This document shows, one piece after another, positions 1 through 7,426 of a stretch of 19,621 bases of DNA. The position numbers and the translations under genes were made by a program. The notes under the pieces are model-generated. The model ran no database searches, was not told the DNA's origin, and saw nothing but the letters and a program-made list of their open reading frames with translations. Numbering within the stretch: position 1 is the first letter of the stretch; each line of letters opens with the position of its first letter. Origin of the DNA: Akkermansiaceae bacterium UBA1506 (GTDB taxonomy: Bacteria > Verrucomicrobiota > Verrucomicrobiia > Verrucomicrobiales > DEV007); the NCBI GenBank assembly GCA_002323995.1, contig DCQY01000015.1, positions 570 to 20,190 of the forward strand, given 5' to 3'.

Positions 1-2475
1 TACGTGATCCAGAAGCAAGAGGAGGTTAGGCAGGCCGACGCGGCCGCTCTGAGAGGTACCCAGCTAATGGCTGACGGCGACTATGAGGGGGCAATTGATC
101 AATTTCACAACGCCATCGATCTTCTCCCGGATGCACCCATGACCGAGGAGCGCAGTCGTGCCTATATTTCCCAGTTTTCTCGTGCCAGCGTGAGCCTTGC
201 CCGTCAGCGTGCTGATGAGGGACGGTATCCTGAGGCGATTTACCTAGTGGAAGAGGTTCTCCAACCAACGATAAGTCCCGACAATATCGACGCCAAACGC
301 CTTCTTGAGCGCTTAAATGATCCGGAATATTACTCCCCGGCTTTGACCCCTTCGCACCTAGAGCGCGTGCGCCGGGTGAAGTTGGCTCTTCAGACGGCTC
401 AGGGGTTCGTTGATCTTGGTGACTACGACCGGGCAGACCGCGAATTCAATAAGGTCCTTAACGATGACCCCTACAATGTAGCAGCTCGCAGAGGCATGGA
501 GGTTAATGAGCGTCAGCGCCTAAACTATTACGATGCGGCTTACGATCACACCCGCGCGAGGGCACTTCGCGAGATCTCTGAAGGCTGGGCTACGCCGATC
601 CCTGCGTCGGTCGAGAGCGGGCGTATCGTCGAAATGCCGACAGATACCAGCACAACGCGGATTCGCCAGATTGAGGATAAGCTGAAGAACATTTACCTTC
701 CCAGCGTAGAGTTTGCTGACACGCCACTCCAAGACGCTCTTAACTTTCTCCAACAGAGGAGTGTTGAGTTGGACGCATCTGAGCCAGACCCCGCACTCAA
801 GGGGATCAATATCGTCCTTGATGCCGATGTCGTCAGTGGCGGTGGCGCAGCAGTTCCTGCTGATGCCAGCGATGGCTTTGGATTCGAGGGAGGAGCTCCT
901 GCCGCTCCTGCTTTTGGCGGTGGTGGCATTTCCGGCACCCGCGTTACGCTTCGTTTGTCTAACGTTCCGCTTGCTGAGGCTCTCCGTTACACGACTTCAT
1001 TGGCGGGTTTGAAATACAAAGTCGAGCCTAATGCCGTGCTCGTGGTGCCATTGTCCCGCCCCGATGCCGAGCTGTTTGCCAATGTTTACGTGGTTCCCCC
1101 AACGTTCCTGTCGACTGATGCTGGTGGTGGAGGTGGTGCTGCTGCTGCCGCGGATCCGTTTGCTGATCCTGTGGCTCCTTCGGGGCTTGCTGTCTCGGCT
1201 CGTCCAACCGCCAAAACAGTGCTCGAAAACGCGGGTATTTCTTTTCCTCCTGGAGCCAGTGCTATCTATAACAAGACCACTTCTCAGTTGATCGTTCGTA
1301 ACACGGCGGATCAGATGGAGATGGTTGAAGCCTACATTGACTCCATCACCTCAGGCGTTGAAAAACAGATTTACATTACCTCTCGTTTCGTTGAAATCGC
1401 CGAAGAAGACGCCGATGAGCTTGGTTTTGACTGGCTCTTGGGACCATTCACTCTCAACTCCACAGACCGCATTTCTGGCAGCGGAGGTACCCCAGGTTTT
1501 ACCGCAAACAACGGTCCTCAGGCCAACGATTACAGCTTTATTGACTCCGCCACCGGAACTCCCATCGGCGGGAACCCGGTTACCGCTGGAAACCGCTCAG
1601 GATTTCAGGGTATCAGCAGCAACTCAATCGATGCTCTTATTTCAGGTCAACCAACAGGTGTTACTCCTGCGGTTTTTGGAATAGCCGGTATTCTGACCGA
1701 TCCTCAGTTCCAGGTTGTGATTCGCGCCCTGAACCAGAAGAAGGGAGTTGACCTTCTGTCTGCTCCTTCCGTGATGGCTCGCAGCGGTCAGCGGGCCAAG
1801 ATTGAGGTAATTCGAGAGTTCATTTATCCGACTGAGTATGATCCTCCGGAAATTCCTAACCAGGTTGGTGGAGGAATTGGTGGTGGATCTGTCGAGGTGT
1901 TTCCTGTGACCCCAGCAACACCAACCGCGTTTGAGACCCGCAATACCGGTGTTACTCTTGAAGTTGACCCTGTTCTCGGTGCTGATGAATTCACAATTGA
2001 TCTTAACTTGGCTCCCGAAGTGGTCGAATTTGACGGGTTCATCAACTATGGAAGTCCAATCTCGACATCAGCTACCAATCTCTTAACGGGTGCTCCCGAG
2101 CAGGTTATTATTACGGAAAACCGCATCGAGATGCCGGTTTTCAATACACGTAAGGTGACAACACAGGTAACAGTCTGGGATGGGCAGACCGTCGCTCTTG
2201 GTGGTTTGATTCGCGAAGATGTTCAGGACGTTGAAGATAAGATTCCTCTGATGGGAGACCTTCCGCTTGTTGGGCGGCTTTTCCGCTCCAGCGCCGAGCT
2301 GCACCTCAAGCGAAATCTGACTATCTTTGTGAAAGCACAATTAATGGATCCTGCGGGCATGCCAATTAATGGGCGTATCAGCGATGAGGAGTTGCCGCAA
2401 CCGGTTCCCCGTGCTCCTCTGACAGTGCCGAGTGCTTTTGCTCCGCTGCCACCGCTGCCATCATACCAAAAGTAA
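1..2475 (+). CDS. Type IV pilus-type secretin with N-terminal TPR region (5' partial)
   Basis: This is an outer-membrane secretin of the PilQ/GspD superfamily, expected to form the ring through which a type IV pilus or related filament crosses the outer membrane. The reading frame is open from base 1 and the first possible start (GTG at 4) lacks a signal peptide, so the gene very probably begins upstream. Residues are counted from base 4. TPR-like helical repeats occupy about 10-170. An N-domain covers about 230-340, with a second short domain at about 410-450. The secretin core runs from about 455 to 785. It contains SAPSVMARSGQRAKI and ends in the classic secretin signature IPLMGDLPLVGRLF (747-760). 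Two Gly/Ala-rich linkers lie at about 278-311 and 371-393. TPR repeats fused to a secretin recall the Amuc_1098 family of Verrucomicrobiota; that assignment is from memory. The pilMNO partner genes would be expected upstream, outside the window. The gene ends at a strong terminator. Confidence 0.9.
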   Translation, partial: YVIQKQEEVRQADAAALRGTQLMADGDYEGAIDQFHNAIDLLPDAPMTEERSRAYISQFSRASVSLARQRADEGRYPEAIYLVEEVLQPTISPDNIDAKRLLERLNDPEYYSPALTPSHLERVRRVKLALQTAQGFVDLGDYDRADREFNKVLNDDPYNVAARRGMEVNERQRLNYYDAAYDHTRARALREISEGWATPIPASVESGRIVEMPTDTSTTRIRQIEDKLKNIYLPSVEFADTPLQDALNFLQQRSVELDASEPDPALKGINIVLDADVVSGGGAAVPADASDGFGFEGGAPAAPAFGGGGISGTRVTLRLSNVPLAEALRYTTSLAGLKYKVEPNAVLVVPLSRPDAELFANVYVVPPTFLSTDAGGGGGAAAAADPFADPVAPSGLAVSARPTAKTVLENAGISFPPGASAIYNKTTSQLIVRNTADQMEMVEAYIDSITSGVEKQIYITSRFVEIAEEDADELGFDWLLGPFTLNSTDRISGSGGTPGFTANNGPQANDYSFIDSATGTPIGGNPVTAGNRSGFQGISSNSIDALISGQPTGVTPAVFGIAGILTDPQFQVVIRALNQKKGVDLLSAPSVMARSGQRAKIEVIREFIYPTEYDPPEIPNQVGGGIGGGSVEVFPVTPATPTAFETRNTGVTLEVDPVLGADEFTIDLNLAPEVVEFDGFINYGSPISTSATNLLTGAPEQVIITENRIEMPVFNTRKVTTQVTVWDGQTVALGGLIREDVQDVEDKIPLMGDLPLVGRLFRSSAELHLKRNLTIFVKAQLMDPAGMPINGRISDEELPQPVPRAPLTVPSAFAPLPPLPSYQK

Positions 2476-2505
2476 ATCAGCGCTTCTGCGTTGAGTCAGT
2501 TTTTG

Positions 2506-2541
2506 ATGGCGCGTCTGTAATGGGCGCGCCATTTTCTTTTT
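2506..2541 (+). terminator. Intrinsic terminator after the secretin gene
   Basis: ATGGCGCG (2506-2513) pairs perfectly with CGCGCCAT (2525-2532) around an 11-base loop, and TTTTCTTTTT follows directly. This is a textbook Rho-independent terminator 30 bases after the secretin stop. It argues against the upstream in-frame ATG at 2520 as the coaE start, because that codon lies inside the loop. Confidence 0.88.
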
Positions 2542-2555
2542 GCAGAGAGCTAAAC

Positions 2556-3167
2556 ATGATCGTGATCGGAGTAACGGGTGGCGTGGCATGCGGTAAATCC
2601 ACCGTCAGCCGGAAACTTAAGGAAAGACTTCCGACCGAGCTCGTTGGCGTCTTCGATTCGGATGCAGCGGTTAAGGAGTTGATGACACGTGACGAGGTAG
2701 TAGAAGCGATTAAAGAGATTGATGAAATTTCGGCCGGATTTTTCAAAGAGGGTGGTTTATTGAAAGATAAGTTCCGAAAACGGGTATTTGATAATTCTGA
2801 TTTTCGTGAGAGGGTTCAATCGATACTGCATCCGCTGGTTTCTGACCTGGCCAGCCAGTTTTGCGAAAAAAACCAAACTTTCGCAAAGATGGTGCTGATG
2901 GAAATCCCTTTGTTGTACGAAGTGAGTTTTCCGTTAGATAGGGATCTTGAAGTGGTGGTTGCTGCCAGCAGGGAAACCCAGTTGGCCAGGTTACAGAGTA
3001 AAAGGCATTTGGATTGCGAACTGGCCGAAAGGGTGGTGGCTTCACAACTACCTACCGAAGAAAAAATTAATCGAGGCGATATTCTCGTATGGAACGATGG
3101 AAACGAGGAAGCGCTTGATGAACAAATCAGGCACTTAGTAAATCGCTGCCTCCCAATTTTTGATTAA
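2556..3167 (+). CDS. coaE: Dephospho-CoA kinase
   Basis: This cytoplasmic kinase carries out the last step of coenzyme A synthesis, phosphorylating the 3'-hydroxyl of the ribose in dephospho-CoA with ATP. The 203-residue product matches the usual family length of about 200. The N-terminus MIVIGVTGGVACGKST holds the P-loop (GGVACGKST, residues 8-16). FDSDAAVKEL supplies the conserved acidic site, an HPLV segment follows, and EIPLLYE is the family's substrate-lid region. Near the C-terminus, QLARLQSKR and VASQLPTEEK match the Arg-containing lid and the A-x-Q helix of CoaE. I chose the ATG at 2556 over the in-frame ATG at 2520 because the latter sits in the preceding terminator and would add 12 residues before the P-loop strand. 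The Shine-Dalgarno match is weak. The rho start codon follows the stop without a gap. Confidence 0.93.
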   Translation: MIVIGVTGGVACGKSTVSRKLKERLPTELVGVFDSDAAVKELMTRDEVVEAIKEIDEISAGFFKEGGLLKDKFRKRVFDNSDFRERVQSILHPLVSDLASQFCEKNQTFAKMVLMEIPLLYEVSFPLDRDLEVVVAASRETQLARLQSKRHLDCELAERVVASQLPTEEKINRGDILVWNDGNEEALDEQIRHLVNRCLPIFD

Positions 3168-4535
3168 ATGACAGACAAAGCAACTACTGTAGAGGAAGAA
3201 GCTGAGAAGGGCGTTACCGAAGAGAATGCACCAGCTATTGAGTTACCCGAGTCTGTGGACATTAACAAGTTTCAACAGCGCTCACTCAACGATTTACATG
3301 CCGCAGCGCAGGAGATTGGACTTCGTGTGGCCGGGGTTCGTTCAAAACACCAACTGGTTTTTGAAATACTCAAATACTATGGCGATCATAACGTAGAAAT
3401 GTTTGCTGAGGGCTTTCTCGATTTTTCCGGCGATAGTTTCGGTTTTCTGCGCTGGCCGGCGTTTAGTTTCGCTTCAAATGCCGATGATGTCTATGTGCCG
3501 GCTGCCTTAATCAAAAAGCTTAATCTAGCTGTTGGACAGCGGTTAAAATGTCGAGTTCGTTCTCCGAGAGACCGTGAGAAATTTTTATCAGTCGAAGAGG
3601 TTCTTGAGGTGGAGGCGGTCGAAGCAGGGTCGTGGGAAGATCCCACCGGATTTGATCATCTTACCGCCTTGTTCCCTGCAGAGCGCCTTATACTCGAATC
3701 GTCTGATGTCGATGCCCCTTCTCCTAGGGTAATCGATCTTGTTTCGCCTCTTGGCAAGGGCCAGAGGGGATTGATTGTTGCGCCCCCGCGGGGAGGTAAA
3801 ACCATTCTACTAAAGAACATCGCGCTTTCGATTTCTAAGAATAATCCTGAGGTGGAGTTGATCGTATTGTTGCTCGATGAGCGGCCCGAGGAAGTCACGG
3901 ATTTTAAGGAGACTGTTAACGCTTCGGTCTACAGTTCCACTTTCGATGAATCGGCGAAGCGACATATTCAAGTTTCTGATATGGTTCTGAACCGAGCTAA
4001 GCGGTTAGTTGAGACCGGTAAGGACGTTGTGGTTCTTCTAGATAGCCTGACCCGCCTAGCCAGAGCTCACAATGCCGCTAACCAATCTGGTGGGGGAGGT
4101 GGGCGTAAAGGGCGTGGTGGCGGTCCGATCGGTAGTGGCGGTATTTCCCCCAAAGCACTCGAACGCTCGCGGAGGTTTTTCGGCGCAGCACGAAATGTAG
4201 AGGAAGGGGGGAGCCTCACCATTCTGGCGACTTGCTTGATTGAAACCGATAGCCGAATGGATGATGTGATTTTTGAGGAATTTAAAGGGACTGGTAACAT
4301 GGAGATAGCCTTAGATCGCGAAATGGCCGAGTCGCGAATCTTCCCGGCGATTCACCTCTTGAAGAGTGGGACGCGTAAGGATGACCTTTTGTATCACCCT
4401 GAGGAATATCAGCGCATTAGTAGCCTGCGAAAACAGATGGTTCAGCGACCCGCTCCCGAAGCTATGGAGGTCCTTCTCAAGTTAATTCAGGCGACAAATT
4501 CCAACGCAGAACTGCTTCTGCGTGGCATTCAGTAA
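3168..4535 (+). CDS. rho: Transcription termination factor Rho
   Basis: Rho is the hexameric RNA-dependent ATPase that ends transcription of untranslated RNA. The 455-residue product has an acidic N-terminal leader (about 5-30), a Rho-N helical domain (about 32-72), and a cold-shock RNA-binding domain (about 75-150, with DFSGDSFGFLR). The RecA-like motor follows, with Walker A APPRGGKT (205-212) and Walker B VVVLLD ending at D292. The strongly conserved RRFFGAARNVEEGGSLTILA and EFKGTGNMEI are intact. Between ARAHN and the RRFF block lies a glycine-, lysine- and arginine-rich stretch (308-325). By my alignment from memory it makes this loop about 10 residues longer than in E. coli Rho, at the Q-loop that touches RNA in the central channel. 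The ATG directly abuts the coaE stop and I see no Shine-Dalgarno, which suggests translational coupling. No frameshift is visible. Confidence 0.96.
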   Translation: MTDKATTVEEEAEKGVTEENAPAIELPESVDINKFQQRSLNDLHAAAQEIGLRVAGVRSKHQLVFEILKYYGDHNVEMFAEGFLDFSGDSFGFLRWPAFSFASNADDVYVPAALIKKLNLAVGQRLKCRVRSPRDREKFLSVEEVLEVEAVEAGSWEDPTGFDHLTALFPAERLILESSDVDAPSPRVIDLVSPLGKGQRGLIVAPPRGGKTILLKNIALSISKNNPEVELIVLLLDERPEEVTDFKETVNASVYSSTFDESAKRHIQVSDMVLNRAKRLVETGKDVVVLLDSLTRLARAHNAANQSGGGGGRKGRGGGPIGSGGISPKALERSRRFFGAARNVEEGGSLTILATCLIETDSRMDDVIFEEFKGTGNMEIALDREMAESRIFPAIHLLKSGTRKDDLLYHPEEYQRISSLRKQMVQRPAPEAMEVLLKLIQATNSNAELLLRGIQ

Positions 4536-4551
4536 GTGGAACGCTTTCTCT

Positions 4552-5685
4552 ATGTCCGGTGCGGCCATCGATCCCTTTTACGCAGTAGAAGAACGGTATA
4601 TCGAAACCGATGCCGACCTTTCTTGTTTTATTGAGGCAGTCGTCGCATCTGGCAATCTGTCAGCGTGCTCCATCGATACGGAGGCTGATAGCATGCATTC
4701 CTATGAAACTAAGCTGTGTCTTATCCAGTTCGCCGTGTCTGACAGGCTCGCAATTATCGATCCTCTCGCGCTCACGGATAAAGGGTTGGCTATGTTCCCG
4801 GAGTTTATTGATCAGTTTGAAACGGTTTGGATGCACGGTGCCGATTATGATATTTCGCTCTTTCGAATGACGTTTGATTGGGCGCCAGATGAGATTCTGG
4901 ACACCCAGATTGGGGCTAGATTTCTTGGTGCTGAGCGATTCGGTTTGGCTTATTTGCTGGAGGAGGAATATGGCGTTCAGGTATCTAAGCAGTCTCAGAA
5001 AGCTGACTGGAGTCGTCGCCCACTAAGCGAAAAGATGCTGGAGTATGCCTTCAACGACGTGCGCTATTTGATTGATCTTGGGCAGAAGATTGAATCACGC
5101 CTCGAGAAGCTAAATCGCAAAGCCTGGTTTCTTGAGGCCTGCAATTTCGCTCGCCACAGTGCCTTTGGTAGAAATGACAAACCGGCGCGAGAACAGTGGA
5201 GGATCTCGGGTTGGGGGAAGCTTTCTCCAAAAGGGCTAAATTACCTAAAGCATTTATGGCTGTGGCGGGATGAGGAGTGCAGCCGTCTTGATCGGCCGGC
5301 ATTCAAATTCCTTAGCAATCAAGAACTGATTCGCATGGCAAGCAATCTTGAGGCGGACCGCAAAGCAGATCCGCCCCACTATCTCCGTTCAAACTATGTT
5401 CGGCGAATGGGAGTAGCAATTGCAGCGGCTAGAGAAACCCCCGCTAAGGACTACCCGAGTAAGCGGGTCAGGGGTAATGGGCCGAGACTCGATATTGATG
5501 AAAGTCAATTCGGTAGAATTCGGGCCAAACGTGATGCTGTTGCTAAAGAACTTAAGCTAGAACCGACCATTATTGCTACTCGCGGCAATATGGAAATGCT
5601 GGCAGCTAAGAACATTGATAAGAACAATCGAGATGAGATTCTGCTAAACTGGCAGAAAGAGGTCCTCGGTGATGTCGCGAATTGA
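4552..5685 (+). CDS. rnd: Ribonuclease D (DEDDy 3'-5' exoribonuclease with HRDC-like domain)
   Basis: This 3'-to-5' exoribonuclease is related to RNase D, which trims tRNA precursors and other stable RNAs. All motifs of the DEDDy nuclease family are present. ExoI is SIDTEAD with D42 and E44. ExoII is MHGADYDISLF, with D100 as the likely metal ligand. ExoIII is YAFNDVRYL, with Y165 four residues before D169. An HRDC-like helical domain follows at about 205-290 (WGKLSPKGLNYLKHLWLWRD), then a basic C-terminal region. The 377-residue length is close to the roughly 375 of E. coli RNase D. I chose the ATG at 4552. The longer reading frame would start at GTG 4522, inside the end of rho, and would add residues unlike the family N-terminus. 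The 16-base gap after rho suggests one transcript coaE-rho-rnd. The gene ends at a long hairpin facing a convergent gene. Confidence 0.9.
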   Translation: MSGAAIDPFYAVEERYIETDADLSCFIEAVVASGNLSACSIDTEADSMHSYETKLCLIQFAVSDRLAIIDPLALTDKGLAMFPEFIDQFETVWMHGADYDISLFRMTFDWAPDEILDTQIGARFLGAERFGLAYLLEEEYGVQVSKQSQKADWSRRPLSEKMLEYAFNDVRYLIDLGQKIESRLEKLNRKAWFLEACNFARHSAFGRNDKPAREQWRISGWGKLSPKGLNYLKHLWLWRDEECSRLDRPAFKFLSNQELIRMASNLEADRKADPPHYLRSNYVRRMGVAIAAARETPAKDYPSKRVRGNGPRLDIDESQFGRIRAKRDAVAKELKLEPTIIATRGNMEMLAAKNIDKNNRDEILLNWQKEVLGDVAN

Positions 5686-5705
5686 ATAATCGAATTTGGG
5701 GAACG

Positions 5706-5743
5706 CTTATTTGAGGCAACTGAGGGGAACCGCTTCAAATAAG
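5706..5743. terminator. Long hairpin between convergent genes (possible bidirectional terminator)
   Basis: CTTATTTGAGGC (5706-5717) pairs with GCTTCAAATAAG (5732-5743) over 12 base pairs with a single G-U wobble and a 14-base loop. It lies between the rnd stop (5685) and the stop of the minus-strand response regulator (5765). No clear T-run follows on either strand, so it may act as an RNA 3'-end stabiliser or a weak bidirectional terminator rather than a classic intrinsic one. Confidence 0.5.
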
Positions 5744-5764
5744 AGCAGAAGTTCGCAAGCTACC

Positions 5765-7138
5765 TCACTTGCTTAGCATCTTATCTTTCTCTAGCTTAAG
5801 GCCCATTTTCCGGTAAAGCGTGGCGATACTCACGCCCAGCATACTGGCAGCTTTCTCGCGGGAACCATCGTTATACTTCAAGGTTTCGCGGATAAAGAGT
5901 TTCTCCTGTTTCCGGACGTAGTCCTGGAGGCCAGAACCAATCGGAAGGTGGTGGGTTGTCTTCTCATCTTCATCAGTGATCTCTACTTTCTGAGTGACTT
6001 TTGGTGGGAGATCGACTGGTTTGATTCGCCCAGACTCGGCAAAGGCGCAGGCACGCTCGATAGCATTCTGTAGTTCGCCGACATTTCCGGGCCAGTTGTA
6101 GCTTTCGAGGAGACGCTTGGCGTATTTGTCAATCTCGGGCACCTTGCTGCCCGAACGCTCCGCAGCTTGCTTTAGGAAGTGTTCACAGAGAGGCTCGATG
6201 TCTTCCACCCTTGCCCGGAGTGGTGGCACTTCGATCGGGATGATAGAAATCTTGTAGTAGAGATCTTCGCGAAAGGTGCCAGCGTCGATCAAATCCTGCA
6301 TTGGTTTAGCGGAGGAGGCCAGAAAGCGAACATCCATGTGGCGGGGGAGATCACCCATGATCCGGCGAGTGCTGATTTCTTCTAGATAGCTTTCAAGTTT
6401 AGATTGGAGCCGCAAAGGAAGTACATGTATCTCCTCGAGAAAGATCGTTCCACCTGCGGCACGAGAGAAAATCGTTTCTCCCCGGCTCGCAAGAGAACCA
6501 AACAGCTCGATTTCGAGCAAATCCTCAGGAAGTGCTGAACACTGAAGAACTTTGAATGGTGCATCCTTGCGAGAACTGGCATTGTGAATGCTTCGAGCAA
6601 CCATCTGCTTGCCTGCCCCAAATTCTCCTTCAAGAAGAACCGGAGCATCGTTTTCTGCGATTTTATCGATGATCTGAAGGATTTCCTTCACCTTGGAGCT
6701 CTCTCCGATCATCCCGCCGGTATTGACTTTAATGGCAGTTGACTGGAATTGTTCAAACGTGGTCGTGCCGCCTGACGTCGGTCGCTGGAGGCCGAGTTCC
6801 ACAGTTCGCTGCAGATCGGCAAGCTCAAAAGGTTTCGTGAGATAATCAAACGCTCCGAGTCTCATGGCTTCGACGGCAGTTTCCACTGAGCCGTTCCCTG
6901 TCACCATAATAACTTGAGTGGAAGGATGGTTTTCTTCGCTATAGCGAATGATGTCGAGCCCGTTCATATCCCCAATCAGGAGGTCAACAATCATGAGCTC
7001 CGGTTGAAGTGACTCTAGTGCTTTAATGCCGTCTTTTCCTGTCTGAACAGCTGTCACATCGTGGCCTTGCTGACGGCAGGACTTTGACATCAGGTTGAGG
7101 ATTGCGGCTTCGTCGTCAATAATGAGTACTTTTGCCAT
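5765..7138 (-). CDS. NtrC-type response regulator lacking the GAFTGA loop
   Basis: This is a 457-residue three-domain regulator of the NtrC/enhancer-binding type. The receiver domain (1-120) is complete: D8-D9, phospho-acceptor D52, T80 and K102. The AAA+ domain (about 140-375) has Walker A GEFGAGK (171-177), then ALPEDLLEIELFG, FREDLYYK and WPGNVGELQNAIERA. The C-terminus is a Fis-type helix-turn-helix (REKAASMLGVSIATLYRKMG). Two features depart from the family. The segment after ELFG reads SLASRGETIFSRAA before GGTIFLEEI, about 7 residues shorter than usual and with no GAFTGA, the sigma-54 contact loop. Walker B reads FLEEI instead of FLDEI. The reading frame is intact, so this looks like evolved loss rather than a frameshift. 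I infer that it no longer activates sigma-54 promoters and may act through sigma-70 or as a repressor. No partner histidine kinase is in the window. It is divergent from the ECF sigma gene. No clear Shine-Dalgarno precedes the start. Confidence 0.88.
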   Translation of the reverse strand: MAKVLIIDDEAAILNLMSKSCRQQGHDVTAVQTGKDGIKALESLQPELMIVDLLIGDMNGLDIIRYSEENHPSTQVIMVTGNGSVETAVEAMRLGAFDYLTKPFELADLQRTVELGLQRPTSGGTTTFEQFQSTAIKVNTGGMIGESSKVKEILQIIDKIAENDAPVLLEGEFGAGKQMVARSIHNASSRKDAPFKVLQCSALPEDLLEIELFGSLASRGETIFSRAAGGTIFLEEIHVLPLRLQSKLESYLEEISTRRIMGDLPRHMDVRFLASSAKPMQDLIDAGTFREDLYYKISIIPIEVPPLRARVEDIEPLCEHFLKQAAERSGSKVPEIDKYAKRLLESYNWPGNVGELQNAIERACAFAESGRIKPVDLPPKVTQKVEITDEDEKTTHHLPIGSGLQDYVRKQEKLFIRETLKYNDGSREKAASMLGVSIATLYRKMGLKLEKDKMLSK

Positions 7139-7161
7139 TGGAATCGGTGTTGAGTGGTTAC

Positions 7162-7194
7162 GAATCTTTGGATTAGATGTTTAAGATTCTTAAA
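7162..7194. promoter_or_regulatory. Overlapping inverted repeats upstream of the response regulator
   Basis: GAATCTT (7162-7168) and AAGATTC (7183-7189) form a perfect inverted repeat whose half-site centres are 21 bases apart, about two helical turns. The second half overlaps the perfect palindrome TTTAAG-ATT-CTTAAA (7180-7194). Both lie 24-56 bases upstream of the minus-strand regulator's start codon, a position that suits an operator, possibly for autoregulation. That role is inference from position and symmetry only. Confidence 0.4.
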
Positions 7195-7283
7195 TACTAC
7201 GGATTTATTAACTAAATCAATAGAAAAATCTCATTTTTGACAATCTCAATTCTCAGACGACCTAAAAACCTCTCCGAAACCTG

Positions 7284-7329
7284 CCCAATATTGTTGCGGG
7301 TAATCACCGAATTACCCGAGAAAATTGGG
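7284..7329. promoter_or_regulatory. Nested inverted repeat in the divergent spacer
   Basis: CGGGTAAT (7297-7304) and ATTACCCG (7311-7318) form a perfect 8-base-pair stem around a 6-base loop. CCCAAT (7284-7289) and ATTGGG (7324-7329) flank it as a second perfect arm pair with nearly equal spacing (7 and 5 bases). No T-run follows on either strand, so it does not look like a terminator. It could be a protein-binding site or a structured 5' leader of the ECF sigma gene, which starts about 100 bases downstream. Confidence 0.4.
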
Positions 7330-7344
7330 TCCAGTTTGAGGAAG

Positions 7345-7369
7345 ATCGCAAGTTGGATTAGGTTGCGAT
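7345..7369. promoter_or_regulatory. Inverted repeat upstream of the ECF sigma gene
   Basis: ATCGCAA (7345-7351) and TTGCGAT (7363-7369) are perfect inverted copies separated by 11 bases, 57 bases before the likely sigma factor start codon. The 18-base centre spacing would suit a dimeric DNA-binding protein or an RNA hairpin. No T-run follows. The function is not known. Confidence 0.38.
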
Positions 7370-7426
7370 AACTATTACTAAGAATTTGGTGGGCAAATCG
7401 TTAAAGACACTGGAGTCGATTTGATT

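Larger units (their letters stand above)
7139..7426. other. Divergent regulatory spacer between response regulator and ECF sigma gene
   Basis: This 288-base spacer has no credible gene and must hold the promoters of both divergent regulators. The part near the response regulator is AT-rich. A TTGACA hexamer occurs on the plus strand at 7237-7242, but no convincing -10 box lies 16-18 bases downstream, so I do not call a promoter. Four perfect short inverted repeats occur here and are listed separately. Confidence 0.5.

Noticed and set aside
2520..2555. Longer coaE start at ATG 2520
   Set aside because: The codon lies in the loop of the strong secretin terminator and adds residues before the conserved N-terminal strand; ATG 2556 fits the family.
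4522..4551. RNase D starting at GTG 4522 inside rho
   Set aside because: It overlaps the rho end and adds ten residues with no family likeness; ATG 4552 is a normal start.
7237..7265. TTGACA as a sigma-70 promoter for the ECF sigma gene
   Set aside because: No convincing -10 hexamer lies 16-18 bases downstream.
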